64,000 bases of DNA, from NCBI GenBank assembly GCA_028551475.1, contig CM052356.1:11187884-11251883 (forward strand), given 5' to 3'. The notes below the pieces were generated by a model, which saw only the letters and a program-made list of their open reading frames with translations, was not told where the DNA came from and did no database searches. This stretch comes from Casuarina equisetifolia. Lineage: Eukaryota; Streptophyta; Magnoliopsida; Fagales; Casuarinaceae. Positions 24,301 to 36,285 of the stretch are shown here, piece by piece. Position numbers and translations under genes: made by a program. Position 1 is the stretch's first letter. Every line of letters starts with the position of its first letter.

Positions 24301-27300
24301 AGCAACACCTATATCAGAGGTTGACCGGGATGAAAGACTGCTTATTCACATTAGTTACAGTCCAATGAGGTCTATATCTCACCTAACACAATATGTCCTT
24401 TCTTTTCCCAATGCTACCATATGACTTAAGTAATAAGGTCATTGTCATGTTGACAAAAGAGTTGATTTCTGAAGGTGGACATGCCGAAACTGCTCATGGA
24501 CATCAAATGTTACATCAAGCAGCCTGCGTCCCTGTGATTTCAAAATGGGAAGGCTTTTAGCTTCACTACAGACCTTCAAGTGTACTTACAATTTTAACCT
24601 TAGGTAACTCTTCTATATCATAACTTTTAGGTTGTGATCTTTCTGATTTATTTTCAATTATGTCTTTCATTAATTATGAGAATTGGTGCTTTCTGTTTTT
24701 ACACTTATATCTTGTATGTCGGATAAGAGATCTGCTACCTCTCTCCCTCATATCTATAGACTCATTCAACTTCCTCCAAATTATAGAGGACTATGACCTA
24801 ATATGGTGTAAAATAAAAAGGAAAAAGAAAAATAAAAAGAAAAATGAAACCTTCAGCATAGGTTTGAAGATGCCTGCAGAAACTCTGGTATTTATAAATC
24901 TTCTTAAATTGATGGGATAAGTAAGATTGATGTCCAGGAGGGACTGGACACAGATGAGTGGGCCTGCCAGTCGTCTCTTCAAGTAGAATGGTTATGGAGA
25001 AAAATACATTGAAGTCGGGCATGAGCTGATAAGGTTTCCAGAATTTCTTTTGGTGTTCAACCAAGGTGTTACTAGAATTTATCTTGCACATTCTATCATC
25101 CACTTCATAAACATTAAAAAATTTATCAACGTAGTTAGCTGCAATTAGATCATATCTTAGGTCAATTTTGTAGTTGTACCAGGTTCTTTCTTCCTGGCTG
25201 CCTTAGACTAGTCATGTAAGATTCCCTGTTGCAAATTTGGACTAGGATAGACAATTGTACTGTTACATGATGTGCGTGTTGTAGAATTTGAACTGTGTTG
25301 TTGATGCTTGGTTGTAAAGTTTTTTGTATGAGTCGCAGTTGGACATTAATGGTTACTGAGTTGTATCCTGCGGTTGAATCTGTCTCTTCACAGATGGCCC
25401 ATACATCATGAAAGTGCATCAAAAGTGCAAACGTTAAGTGATGTTCTTCATCAAGGAATTTCTCATCATGCTAAAGAGCTGAAAGATGCAAAGGCAGTGA
25501 TTGATGGTAATTTGGTAAGACAAACTACTGCATGATATTTAGGGTATCTTTTCCATATATCTACTTATTCTGTCTGTCTATTTATCTAATCATGTATACA
25601 TAAAGATAATATACCTAGATATCTCTAGCAATGGTTTTATCAAATGTCTCATATAGATCAAAGTAGTTCTCTGATCAAAAATTCGAAGTTGGATTTGTTA
25701 CAGCGATGTAGCATTAATCCTTTTCTCCAGTTGATAACTTACGCTACTAAATAGTACTGAGAGTCTGTCAAATTGGAATGGCATTGTTAGAAGTCAGAGC
25801 TTTCTTGATAGATGCAGAAACTCACATTTGGCATAAAAAAGATGTTTATAGTGTACCACTAAATCCTTTTAGCTTTGAAAACAAGAAGTGAAACTAGGAT
25901 CGAGTCTGCATCAATAAATGGAATAATGACACGAGAAGATGCCAACTCACGTTTGATTCCAATTTTCAAGAGAAGATAAAGCTGAGATGCAACATCGAGA
26001 TGGCATATATGAATTGCAGTACACTTGATCACAGTTTTAATCTGATTGGCTTGAAAGGATAATAGATTGCGAGGCAAATAATGGAAAATTGAGGTTAGAA
26101 TCCATCTTCTATCAACAAAATTTTTAGTTTCTTAGTCCCTGTGTAAAGATTTTATTGCTTCTCTAGTAACTCTTGAGAGCAATACTTGAAGGTTTAAAGC
26201 TTCCATTTTTATGTCTGATGTTTGGCTACTTAGGTGGATATCTAAGTACACTCTTCGACGTGCATTGAATTTGGCAATGAGTACTCTTGGAGCCATTATT
26301 TGATAAAATGCAAAAGATAATGAACGAAAGTTCTTTTGGATGAAATCAACTTGACTGTGAATCCTGTAATATCAGTTTTTAATAAGTTCCTTGTTGGGAT
26401 CGTCCTTGCTTTTTTAGGTCCTTAGTGATGAACCATGCACATTGGACAGGGTCCATGAAGTTGAACTGCTCCTACCATTCATGAAAGATACTTATGCAGA
26501 AGGTCTACTGGCAATTCATTTTTCCCGGTTTCTTTTTCTTTTCAATTCTCAGCCTTCTCATACTTCGTGATGTTTCCAATGTCTTGCATTATAATTTTTG
26601 TCTAATCTATAGTTTACTTGTTCTAAAGCATGCAGCCAAAAAGATGTTCTTGGTGTTCTCGTCTTCAATGGGTCTGTGTGTTCTTTTGCATACTTAAATT
26701 CAAAAGAACCAATTTCACAAGCTATCTCTGATATAAAGGTATTTGACAATCAGATCTGGCTCCATTTTGTAATTTAAAATGAAAATGTGTTCTTACACTG
26801 GCAGATCATGCAGATATCACTTCCTTTTGGATAGCCTTGAATTGTCATTTGTTAATTGGATTTCATGTTCTTTGTTGTATTGATTAAAACAGATTCAAAA
26901 ACTAGACTATAAACTGTGGGAGCCACTGCACAATCATGGCTTTTTATTGTAGCTGACAATTTAAGCATGTCTAGCCAAAGCATGCTTTTATACTCACGCT
27001 ATATCTACCTCTGAGAAGGAGTGCTTGCATATGTTGGCTGCATTTATCAAAAGGAAAAAAAGAATGAAACAAAATGTGTCTAGCAATAACTGGATAAGTA
27101 GACGTAAACTTCTGCTTATTTCTTTATTCGTGTCTTTCCATCTCAGGTTATTGCTGCTAGTTTTCCAAAGCATCACTCGGTTTACCTTTCATCTGCATTT
27201 TTATTGTCCATGAAAATGCAAATGGTTTAATCCTTGTCTCACTTCTGGCCTTACAATTTCCTGTTGGGAAATTACATAGCTCTTGATGGTTTTATTCTTA

Positions 27301-29101
27301 TGAATAGGTTATGGTTGTTGCTGATTTTCCTTTGCAATCTTCAATTTGTGTATAGGGGGATATCGCTATGAGTTTGCACAGTAGATTGGATATCATATGT
27401 GATGAAACAGATGAAGATCTGGGGCCAGATGATGCCAGCCAGGAAGCAAATGATGGGATATTGACTGATAAACCTGTTTCACAACTAGCCTTGCACTTAT
27501 TAAGGCGTGTTAGCTGAGTATTAAGATTTTTTTTATATGGTTCAAGAGGATATTATTGACAAGAAATCACTACTAATTGTTGGTGTAACCATTTATTTAT
27601 GATTGTCATTTCCATCAATTTTGTGAGGCATGGACCTGCCATTTTTGATAGGTGTTCAGTTAGCAGTCATGTAACAAGCCACTTCATGTGAAAGTTCCTT
27701 GAAACGATCTTATATATACATTGCCCAGACCAAATTATTCAAAAAGAATTAATCCTTTTCTTTGCACCCTTTTATAGCTTCTTGGGTTTTCTGTTTCTGA
27801 TGCTTTAGGTGTGTAAGCAAAACTATGGTGTTTCATGCCAAAAGCAATCCTTCATGGTGTATGCCTATTTTGGATGATGGCAAATCATGTTACATCACTA
27901 AGCAAATGGCTTCACAGGGTCACTTCATGTACACTGTGATGCTCTCAACATCTGAAATGGCTTTTCTGCCTCTCAGGGTCCAACAATTTGAACCTGAGGT
28001 TGGAGTTAGAGTTAATTTAATTTTAGTGGTGTAAATGGGCACAACAAAGTCTTTATTTTTGGCCTTTTCTTTTTTCTTTTTTCTTTTTATTTTATATATA
28101 TACTGCGAGCCCCTGCTTTCCTCCATCATCACTTTGCTCGTAGGTTTAATCTATCTTCTGTTAATTGTTTAGAAGATGAATTATTCCATTTATGGCATCA
28201 CTTTTCATGGATATTTATTTTGTTTGCCAGTACATGATCTAAGCGCTAACTACATCTGTTGTTACGTGTTTGAGAACAGAAAAGAATCCAGTCTGCCATT
28301 TCCTCGAAGAGTATTCGTTCCTTGGTTATCAGGCATATACATATGCGACTACTTACAATCATCTGAGACTCTTGAGGTTAGTATGAGTAACTGTAAGTAA
28401 AATATCTAGTTGTATGTTTTGTTTGCAAGGGAAATTTAAAACAAAAGAAAAATGGATTATCTTACACAACCGAAAGATTCCCTTGACTAGTCTCTCCTGA
28501 GTAATTGAACTCCAGAATTCTTACTTGACCCCGTATGTGAGTAAAATGATTATCTGTTCTTCACTCAGCTTGATGTGAATGAAACAACTCTAGGATAGTT
28601 CAACTGTTTATCATGTTCATCTTGCCTAACAAAATTTTGTTATTTAACATATGAATCTATCTTATATGATCTCATGATCTTGAAAATAATATATTCTTGT
28701 AAAGTGGACCTGGCATTTTGTTATGCTCCGCAGTTGGTCCTTTCTTTCCTGAAGGATTAGCATTACCTTCGTTATTCTTACTCCTGCTTTATGTGCTCAT
28801 CTAGGTTCTAAAAGATCATTGTGTTGAGTTGATGTCCATGGAAGCTCCAAGTGATAGCTTTACGATCTTGGAACCAGAAAATGAAGCTCCTTCTCTGGTC
28901 GCAAAGTCATTCTGGGATGTGGCAATCCCGTCCTGCTCAGCTTGTAACTCTCCCGTAGAGAGAAGTGAAAATGGCACGAGAGAGGAAGTTAGAAAAATAT
29001 CTACCAAGTCTGATAATGTCAATGGCATGGGTGCTGTTCTGTTCCTCATTCTAGCTCTCTTAGTTGGGTTTGTGCTGTATGTACTTAGGGGATGGAGGTA
29101 G
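21312..29101 (+). CDS. ODR4: ODR-4-like protein (protein odr-4 homolog), 11 exons
   Basis: Exons: 21312-21392, 21479-21694, 21791-21886, 24281-24369, 24475-24603, 25394-25514, 26418-26502, 26629-26738, 27356-27504, 28280-28376, 28805-29101. They sum to 1470 bases and join in frame to 489 aa. Early blocks include VGLTIGKLSSPLDRGFVYDLVP and VARMLVGGMKVVGIYIW; later come WTCRNC, CSFAYLNSKEPISQA, SLHSRLDIICDE and PFPRRVFVPWL. Residues about 466-485 form one hydrophobic helix, followed by only a few residues ending RGWR: a tail anchor. ODR-4 was found in nematodes as an ER protein for receptor trafficking; animal ODR4 partners the UFM1-specific protease UFSP2, so an ER role in UFMylation is the likely plant job (inference). 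The splice after exon 9 needs a GC donor. The acceptor of exon 8 was chosen because the next AG downstream breaks the frame. It converges with the gene at 30902-36285. The gene looks intact. Confidence 0.9.
21887..24280 (+). other. Long third intron of the ODR4-like gene
   Basis: At 2.4 kb this is by far the longest intron of the gene. A stretch at 23300-23540 has coding-like composition and an open plus-strand frame, but it matches nothing I recognise. Exons 3 and 4 join in frame without it. No transposon signature was seen. Confidence 0.6.
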
Positions 29102-30826
29102 TAGTTTATCAGGGGAAGCTTCAGGCTGGGTAAATTTTTTAGTCCTACATATTAACTAGTAAACTTTTTCTTATTATTTGTCCTGTGTGGGAAAGGTTTG
29201 AAGTTGAATTTTATTTCTTGATGATAATCAGAGGGGAAATTGGTGTGGGAAACGTTCATCCATTGACTTCTGACTAATTATCTGTCCTGGTTATGCCTTT
29301 GTTGAATTATCTATTCTGGATCGGTCGAAGCCTACAGTTATTATCTTCATGTTTAGGAACTTCCGTTTTATGGATTATTGCTTTCTTGCCGAGATGTTAA
29401 AGAATCACCTGCACGACAAGTCCTAATTAGAATCCGATTTCCAATCCCTACCTATAAATTGGAATATTCGTGTACATTATCAGTCAAAGGGGAAAGGAAA
29501 AGGGAAGAGATATATTGTGTTCCGTACTCCAATATGGTGTCTGTCGTCAGACTCTTCTCACAGTCCCGTGGTGCATTGTTGTTGTAGAGACTGAGGACCG
29601 AAACTTGTTTCCCTGACAAGTTAGAAGTTTAATTTGAGGTAAGATCCAATCCTGAGTTCCAACCACGTGCCCAGCAACTTCTAAGATTAGAGGATCTGTG
29701 ATTGCTTTTGCTTCCTCTTGGAAATTGCGCTGGTATCGCTTTTGAGTATCATACCTGGGTTTACTATTTATATTGTTATTGTTATTCCATCTACTGGAGA
29801 CTTTTTCAACAAATCAGCGAAACTCACATATAGCTTCTCCTGACTTGTCATAATTAGTAAGGGTAACATTATTCTCACTTCTAGATGTATTTGGAATTAG
29901 AATAGGTTGATAGTAATATTACAACCTTTTCCTTGGGCTTATTTTAAGGGTTTTGTGAACTCTATGGGGATTGGCTTTGTGGCTCAGTGATCTCAGGTGG
30001 CTGGGCATGGGCTGGGCATGGCTTGGTGGGCAAGAGGACGATGTTAGAGATTTGTAGAGCCCTTGACGTGCAGTTCTGCTGCTGTCAAAGTTATTATAGA
30101 ATCCAATAAATAGAGAGCAGCCAAATGAAGAAATAGAGAGATCATACTCGTAATCCTCTTAATAATTCTTCTAATGGTCAGTAAATCTACTGCTAATAGT
30201 AGAGGTAGGACGAATTTATCCCAACTACTCTAAATTTTATGTCTTATCTACCTTTGTTGTTTGACTTGTGTGTTCATTAACGTTTTACCTACCTTTGAAG
30301 CGACACTTTCCCCCGACATAGATTGCATATGTTCCGTAGTCTTCCAGGAAGGTATAGGAGCAATTGCATTGATGTTCAGCTAGTTGTTATTCAGTGATGG
30401 TTTGGTGTTTTGTTCCTTGCAAGGCATCTGAGCTTCTCTTACCTATGGCCAAAATTAACAGACGGCCTACCAAACAATCTTGAACAACTCATTAGGTGCG
30501 AGACCATACAAGTGATAAGACGATTCACTGGATCCATGAGCGGGGAGAGAGTTAAGAGAGCGAGAGGGAAATAACTAGAGAACCACAAAACAGTATGAAG
30601 TTCAGTGAGACAGACCTTACCGAGTTTCAATTAACCAAACGTATCAGAAATACAAACATCTTCCACGGCCGCCATAGAAAGCTAAACTTGGTTGAATTAA
30701 CCAAATGTGTTCATCTCAAAAAGAATTGGCACCGAGAATTGTGTTATAGGCTTAGACCTAGCTGCTCAAGTAAAAAGAATCTTGAAGTTGCCAAAATAGA
30801 CCTACTGACCTTACAAAAATGGTCAC
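29102..30826. other. Space between two convergent genes
   Basis: It holds the 3' UTR of the ODR4-like gene and the downstream flank of the mutase-like gene. Short frames on both strands have no family resemblance. No plus-strand AATAAA lies close to the ODR4-like stop, so its poly(A) site is not placed. Confidence 0.5.
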
Positions 30827-30832
30827 TTTATT
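30827..30832 (-). terminator. Candidate poly(A) signal of the mutase-like gene
   Basis: The minus strand reads AATAAA about 70 bases past the stop codon at 30902-30904. Confidence 0.45.
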
Positions 30833-30901
30833 TTGTGGTAAGATTTTCAGTTGGAAAGTTCCTCATATTATGCATATTACGATCATTCAAATTAACCATC
30901 T

Positions 30902-33900
30902 TTATGTGCTACAGTTGGGCACCTCTTTCTCCGGATGCATCTCATTTGCTACATCACTGGGAAGATCACGTCCGGGGGGGATTTTTCGAGGGTAGTTTGT
31001 GGTTGAACAAGCTGCTCCCTCCAGACTACACAAACAGAGTCACATAATTCGTGTACATGATTAAGCCAAATATGGAATATGTTTTGCAAAAGATAATGCT
31101 CACCTCCTATCGATGATGACCATTGATCGCAGCTCACAGTTAGCAAAACTGCATGTACACATGCATTCTTTGTGTTTAGTCACATTGCATGAAATCTAAG
31201 GCAAAAACAGATTATCATATAAGTAAAACAAAATGTAATAAACATCACCATTTTGGAGTTGTCTATCTATCTGCGGCAAATTTCCCTTATTTGCTTCATA
31301 TTTTTTTCAAATCTCTGTTTTGGGTAGTAGAGTAGAAGATAAGAAGTAAGTGTACAACGCTAGTGAGAAACAAATACATTGCCCCACCAGCACCCTATAT
31401 CAGTGACTACGGAAAATCATGGGTATAATTTCTAAAACTTGTAAAACGAAATTTTGCATTCTGAAAATGCTTTTCATAAGCTATAAAATTGATAGTTATC
31501 CCCGGTGAAATCCAAGTTTTAAAAGTATACTTTGTAGGATCAATAGAAGAAAATAATTTGATAAAAATTTTGAAATTCTTTTTATGTTTTTAAATTAGCA
31601 AACCTGGATATGTTTCTTTTAAGAAGACAAATGCTTATTTTCACAGCTATGGAGTCAGACTTCTCCGCCTCTATGTATATAGAAGAGACTGCAAAACCAC
31701 CTAAATGGGAGAAGTGATGGTGTAACTACCCCTAGTGAAAAGGAAAGGGGGATCTTGTAGCCGCCTGTCTTATCTGGATGATTGCAGGACCTTCTGTGTT
31801 AAAACTTTTTACTTAACACCACACTGTCGGGCCATAAATCAATCTCTACCTGAATGAATATAATATGCACTTTCTCAAACATATTTTTATGAAAGATTAT
31901 GAATTAGAAGTTTGTCGTATTTTGATTTCTGAAGAGTGAATCATTTGTAAACGTTCTTAGAAAAGAGCGTTTTTGCTTCTAAAACTAAAAGGTGTGCTCC
32001 CCCATAACTGAAAGTATGAAAGAAAATAATGCTATATGGCTTTATAAAAAAAGGTCCAACTCATACATGTAATACCATAGAAATAAAGCGACAGTGCTTG
32101 CCAATAAGATGGCTCATTAGGATAGAATTAGCAGAAATAATTAAAACAAGTAAACTATTAAGTTGAAAGTTTCTTTCTTCCAGAGATGACCTAGCAATTT
32201 GAGAAGCATTTTTTCAACTAACAAGTAATATCAAGAATAACAAAAGAAGGAAAATCTAAATAAAAAATGCAAAACATACTCTGATAAAGATCATATCGTA
32301 AATGTGCATAGAGTTATCAGAAACAGAATGTGAAAGGAAATAGAAGCATGTAATTATCACGTAGCTAACTTGCAAATGCAGCAAAATGCTCATCAATGTC
32401 TACTAGCATGTATTTAGATCTTTTAGTTTAAAATTTGAGAACCCAATTATGAGTTTAGTAACTGGTGAAAACAGAGAAACAAATATAACACTTACTGTGT
32501 GCATATTTCGCTCTTCACGGACGGATGGCAGTCATTTCCAAAAGCGCTCAGGGTATGGAACAAGAACCCACTGTGGGTGACAACTGCAATCTCCTTCTCT
32601 TTACGTGTCCACAACCTGGACCAATTAAAATATGGGAAAGGAAAGAAATTATTTTGGGGCATGCTCACGGTCAGACTAGCAGTCAGATAATGGCAAAAGC
32701 ATTCTAAACATCTCCAGAAATCCGATTCCATATGCCAGTGGAAGGAGATCATCCAAAATTTTTCCCCATAGATCTGAAAACACTAATAAACAGTTCTGTT
32801 ATTTCTTTTTCTTTTTCTCTTTGTCCAAGGGAGGTCTCCATCGCATGCATGTAAGCCAGTCAGGTGATCTTATTAACATTGCAAGCTAATTTAAAAATTG
32901 ATACATCGGCACGGCTGAAAGATCAAAATATTAACAAATCACTCTTGGGGGAAAGATAAAGCATGCCTACGAAGCTGTAAGGTGGTGTTTGAAAACCACG
33001 GCCAACCCAATACTAAATCCTTTGATAACGTAAACTCTCAGATGCCTAGGATGAAACAAGTGCCCTTTGGTTGGAAAGATGAACGATTCTAAATTTGAGG
33101 ACTTGAATTCTTATGTTGGCCAACAAAAATTTTCATCCCTGTATTGGCTATAATGTTGCCTACAGAATATAGAGTTCCTGGGAAACAGGAAAAAAGACAA
33201 GGAAAAACAGGCACTCACCATTTCAGAAACTTCATTCCCCTGACAGCAACCTCTTCATTCGTTTCTCTAATGTCAGGCTTCCACAAAATGTCATCATTAC
33301 TTTCTATCTGGGAAAAGAATTAAAATAAATTCCATTCCTTTGTTGAATTGAAGATTGGGAAAAGAATCGACAGCCACAGGATAACTGACTGTAAAAGCCA
33401 CTTGTTCAGAATATAAAGGACTGACTATTATAAAATTACTTGCCAGTGAAAAATCAATTGCAGGGAAAAGAGCACGGTATTCCGTAATGCTCCTTCTCTT
33501 ATCACAAGGATGTACTCCCTGTAGCAAAAAAGTATCAGCCAAGTAACTTTAGTTATTTTTACATAAGTGAACAAAGTTTCTACTAACATACTGCAAATGC
33601 CAAAAAGTTTCATACTTATATGCAAGAAACAAGGCCTGCAATATCTATTAGATATACCATGACATACCAAATGTTCACGGCAAAGCTCTACTGCTAAAAA
33701 TGGTGGACAATTTAGACTTGAAATTGCAGGACGATCACTGTTCCCTACATTTGCAACCATTAGAGGAGATGCTTTTATCCCATCTGTGTACGCTTCACCC
33801 CCAAAAACTCCAGCTGCTGTTTGCATGGTTCTGTAATGCAGCAATTGCTGGTCATCAGTATAACTATATAGTTGTGGTAATATATGCATGTAGACACCAA

Positions 33901-36285
33901 TTTTTTCATCAAATGGGGATGTAAGTCTTCTAAAACAAAGTCCTTATGGGAAGAAATGCAACAGATAAAAATATTTTATTTTCTTAATTTTCATGCAAGA
34001 CCCTATGACGCACCATAACATCAGAAACCTTGAAGTATTAAAGGTTCTAAACATATTGGACAAGGATACAACTATGACATGGCTGAAGATGCGTCCAGAA
34101 ATTAGACAAATATTTTTGAATTTTGTTGGAGAGATACAAATCGGTAAGGTTGGATTTGGACGCCTTCAAACATAGGATGGGGTATGCTGAAAGCTTAGAA
34201 AAAGGAAAAAAAAAAATGACAAACTCATGTAAGAATCCAGGCTCCACCACACAATTGCCAGGGTATCAAAGCCGCCAATCAAACATGGGCCTCTCTCTCT
34301 TTATAGTAGCTGCTTAGTCCTATGGCTGGAAAATAGGAAAAAAAGATGCATGGAAATGTCATAGTTTCTTGGTCATGAACACAGGGGGATGGGCTTAGGC
34401 CCAGAAGTGTGCTTATGAAACTCTTGACCTACTGAAGAAAGTGATTTAGACTACATAAAGAATGACAGGTGAAATAGCTCTCATGAACAAATAGTTCTAG
34501 AGACCTGATCACCGAAACAGGAGTGACTTCTGTTACTCTTTTCTGGTGGTAATAACAAGGCTTACATATCACTCAGAATCCAGCAATGAGCTTCGTGGGT
34601 ACAATAAAAGATAGTCTTCACCACTTACACCCGATCAAGCAACCGGAGATTGACCTAAAGTTATTAAACACAGATACAACAACATGGTGCTAAGTTTACC
34701 TTAACAAAGGGGAAACAACAACTAAATCAACTTTTTTGGAAAGTCCACATTCTTGAGCATGCTTGTGCAGATTATCAACCTGTTATCACACCCCACAGTC
34801 ATTCCGCAAGTATTAGTTTTATTGCAGTAAAGATGGCAATCGATAACAAGGGAATCTAGAAATCTATACAAACAAAGAGCACCTGCCAAATTGGGTCTCT
34901 GTCGGCAAACCCAAAAGTTATACTAGGTACAGGGTAGTTGTTACCTAGTTGTATTAGGCCATTTGATTTTTTTAGATTAAAGTTAATTCACGAACAAGTT
35001 CTCCACCATGAAATCAAGTGTAAAACTATTTAAGAGTAAATTTAAAAAGAACTAACAATTAGAATATAACTAACGAGCAAGTACCTGCGTCCAGCCAAGA
35101 GGGGTAAGGTTTGCATCAAAAAGATCATAAGATAGGTAAGCGCTCGGGTCCTTTTCCCCCGCCACATTGTGTATCCCTTGGGCATGCCTTACCTGTATAC
35201 AAAGCTTGATAAGACAAAAATTCTTTCTAAAGTACGACAAGAAAACCCAAGAAATAATCGCCAAAAAGAATGGGATCGCATCAAATATAGTTTCCATACA
35301 CCCCCTATATATTAGTAATATCAACAATATAAGTAGTACAAGATTTTTCGCGAACCAGGTGAAGAGTTTTACAACGATTTAGTGGGTAGAGACTTTGACC
35401 TCCGGCAGCATCCATTTCTGTTGCCAAAAAAGAAAATCATCCCGTGCATGTAAAGTATCAATAAAGAATGGCATCGAGTGACAACCACGACACTAATTCA
35501 AGCTTGAAGAACATGTTAATAATATTCGTCAAACGGAAGGTCAACGAAAGGAAAAATAACGTAAGTAAAAAGATCAACTGTAGCAACAGCAAAAGTAGAA
35601 AAGACTACAAATACGATTCATGTCGTCGAGCACGCTATGAAACACAGGCGACGGCACCAATAGGGGCAAGTGTGTTATGCTACAGGTCGTGAAACGGTCA
35701 TAACAGTACAAATATAAAGCATATGCCGATATAATCCAAAGAAAAAGGTACGCGTTTTGGCCGCATTGTGCTAGAAACTAGAAAGTAAAAAGAGGAAAAC
35801 AGAAATATCGTCCAGAACCATTCCATTAATATTAACGGTAAAGATAACAATCGGAATAAGAAATAAAATAAAAGAAAGACAAACTTTTCCTTTTTCCAGA
35901 CGCGAATATTATCCAATCCATTTACAGGACTACTATCAGTTATAACAATCAGGAATCACGAAAAGACGAAATGAAATCCAAAATCCCAAAAAAAGAAGCA
36001 AATCATAGCAGTGAGGTAAGAAACTTAGCCAGATCTCGGTATAAGCGTAGAGAAACCAAACGCTAAACTCACACATTTCGATCACCGAAACCAAAGTCGT
36101 CATGATAAATCTCCGACTTGCGCTGTTAACACGGGGAAAGAGGAGAGCAGGGGAGGGGCTTGGAAGATCGTACCTGAGCGAAGAGAAAAGCGACGTCGCG
36201 GGGATCGTGGAGATTGTAGAGGAGTGGGGACAAAGAAGTTTGATAGAACAGTAGGCGTATAACAGCATATAACGGTGGAAGGCAT
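30902..36285 (-). CDS. Phosphoglycerate mutase-like histidine phosphatase, 10 exons
   Basis: Exons, 5' to 3' on the minus strand: 36285-36174, 35417-35356, 35192-35085, 34779-34700, 33830-33668, 33518-33444, 33307-33219, 32615-32496, 31148-31104, 31025-30902. They sum to 978 bases and 325 aa with all phases agreeing. The histidine-phosphatase signature is complete: LVRHAQG with the phosphate-accepting His61, the conserved Arg121 in SPLLRTMQT, Glu169 in AVELCREHL, and the second catalytic His244 in VVTHSGF. This is the plant phosphoglycerate-mutase-like family; true mutase activity is not assured. Exon 1 plus the start of exon 2 adds about 38 residues rich in Ser, Pro and Arg with almost no acidic residues, ending RRRFSLRSEM: a likely chloroplast or mitochondrial transit peptide. 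The second Met (39) begins the usual cytosolic-form sequence. Intron 6 (33308-33443) starts with GC. The gene looks intact. Confidence 0.92.

Noticed and set aside
24370..25393. One long intron joining ODR4-like exon 4 directly to the exon at 25394
   Set aside because: The phases allow it, but it skips 24475-24603, which encodes the WTCRNC block expected between them and also fits in phase.
27825..28034. Possible extra exon of the ODR4-like gene
   Set aside because: The flanking exons join in frame without it and preserve a continuous family block. Including it would insert unrelated sequence.
30595..31047. 150-codon open frame on the plus strand
   Set aside because: It is antisense to the last exon and 3' UTR of the mutase-like gene and has no domain of its own.
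30949..31146. Apparent frameshift in the last mutase-like exon at a C homopolymer
   Set aside because: On recounting, the run holds seven bases and the splice-correct frame continues through PPGRDLPSDV to a TAA at 30902. There is no frameshift.
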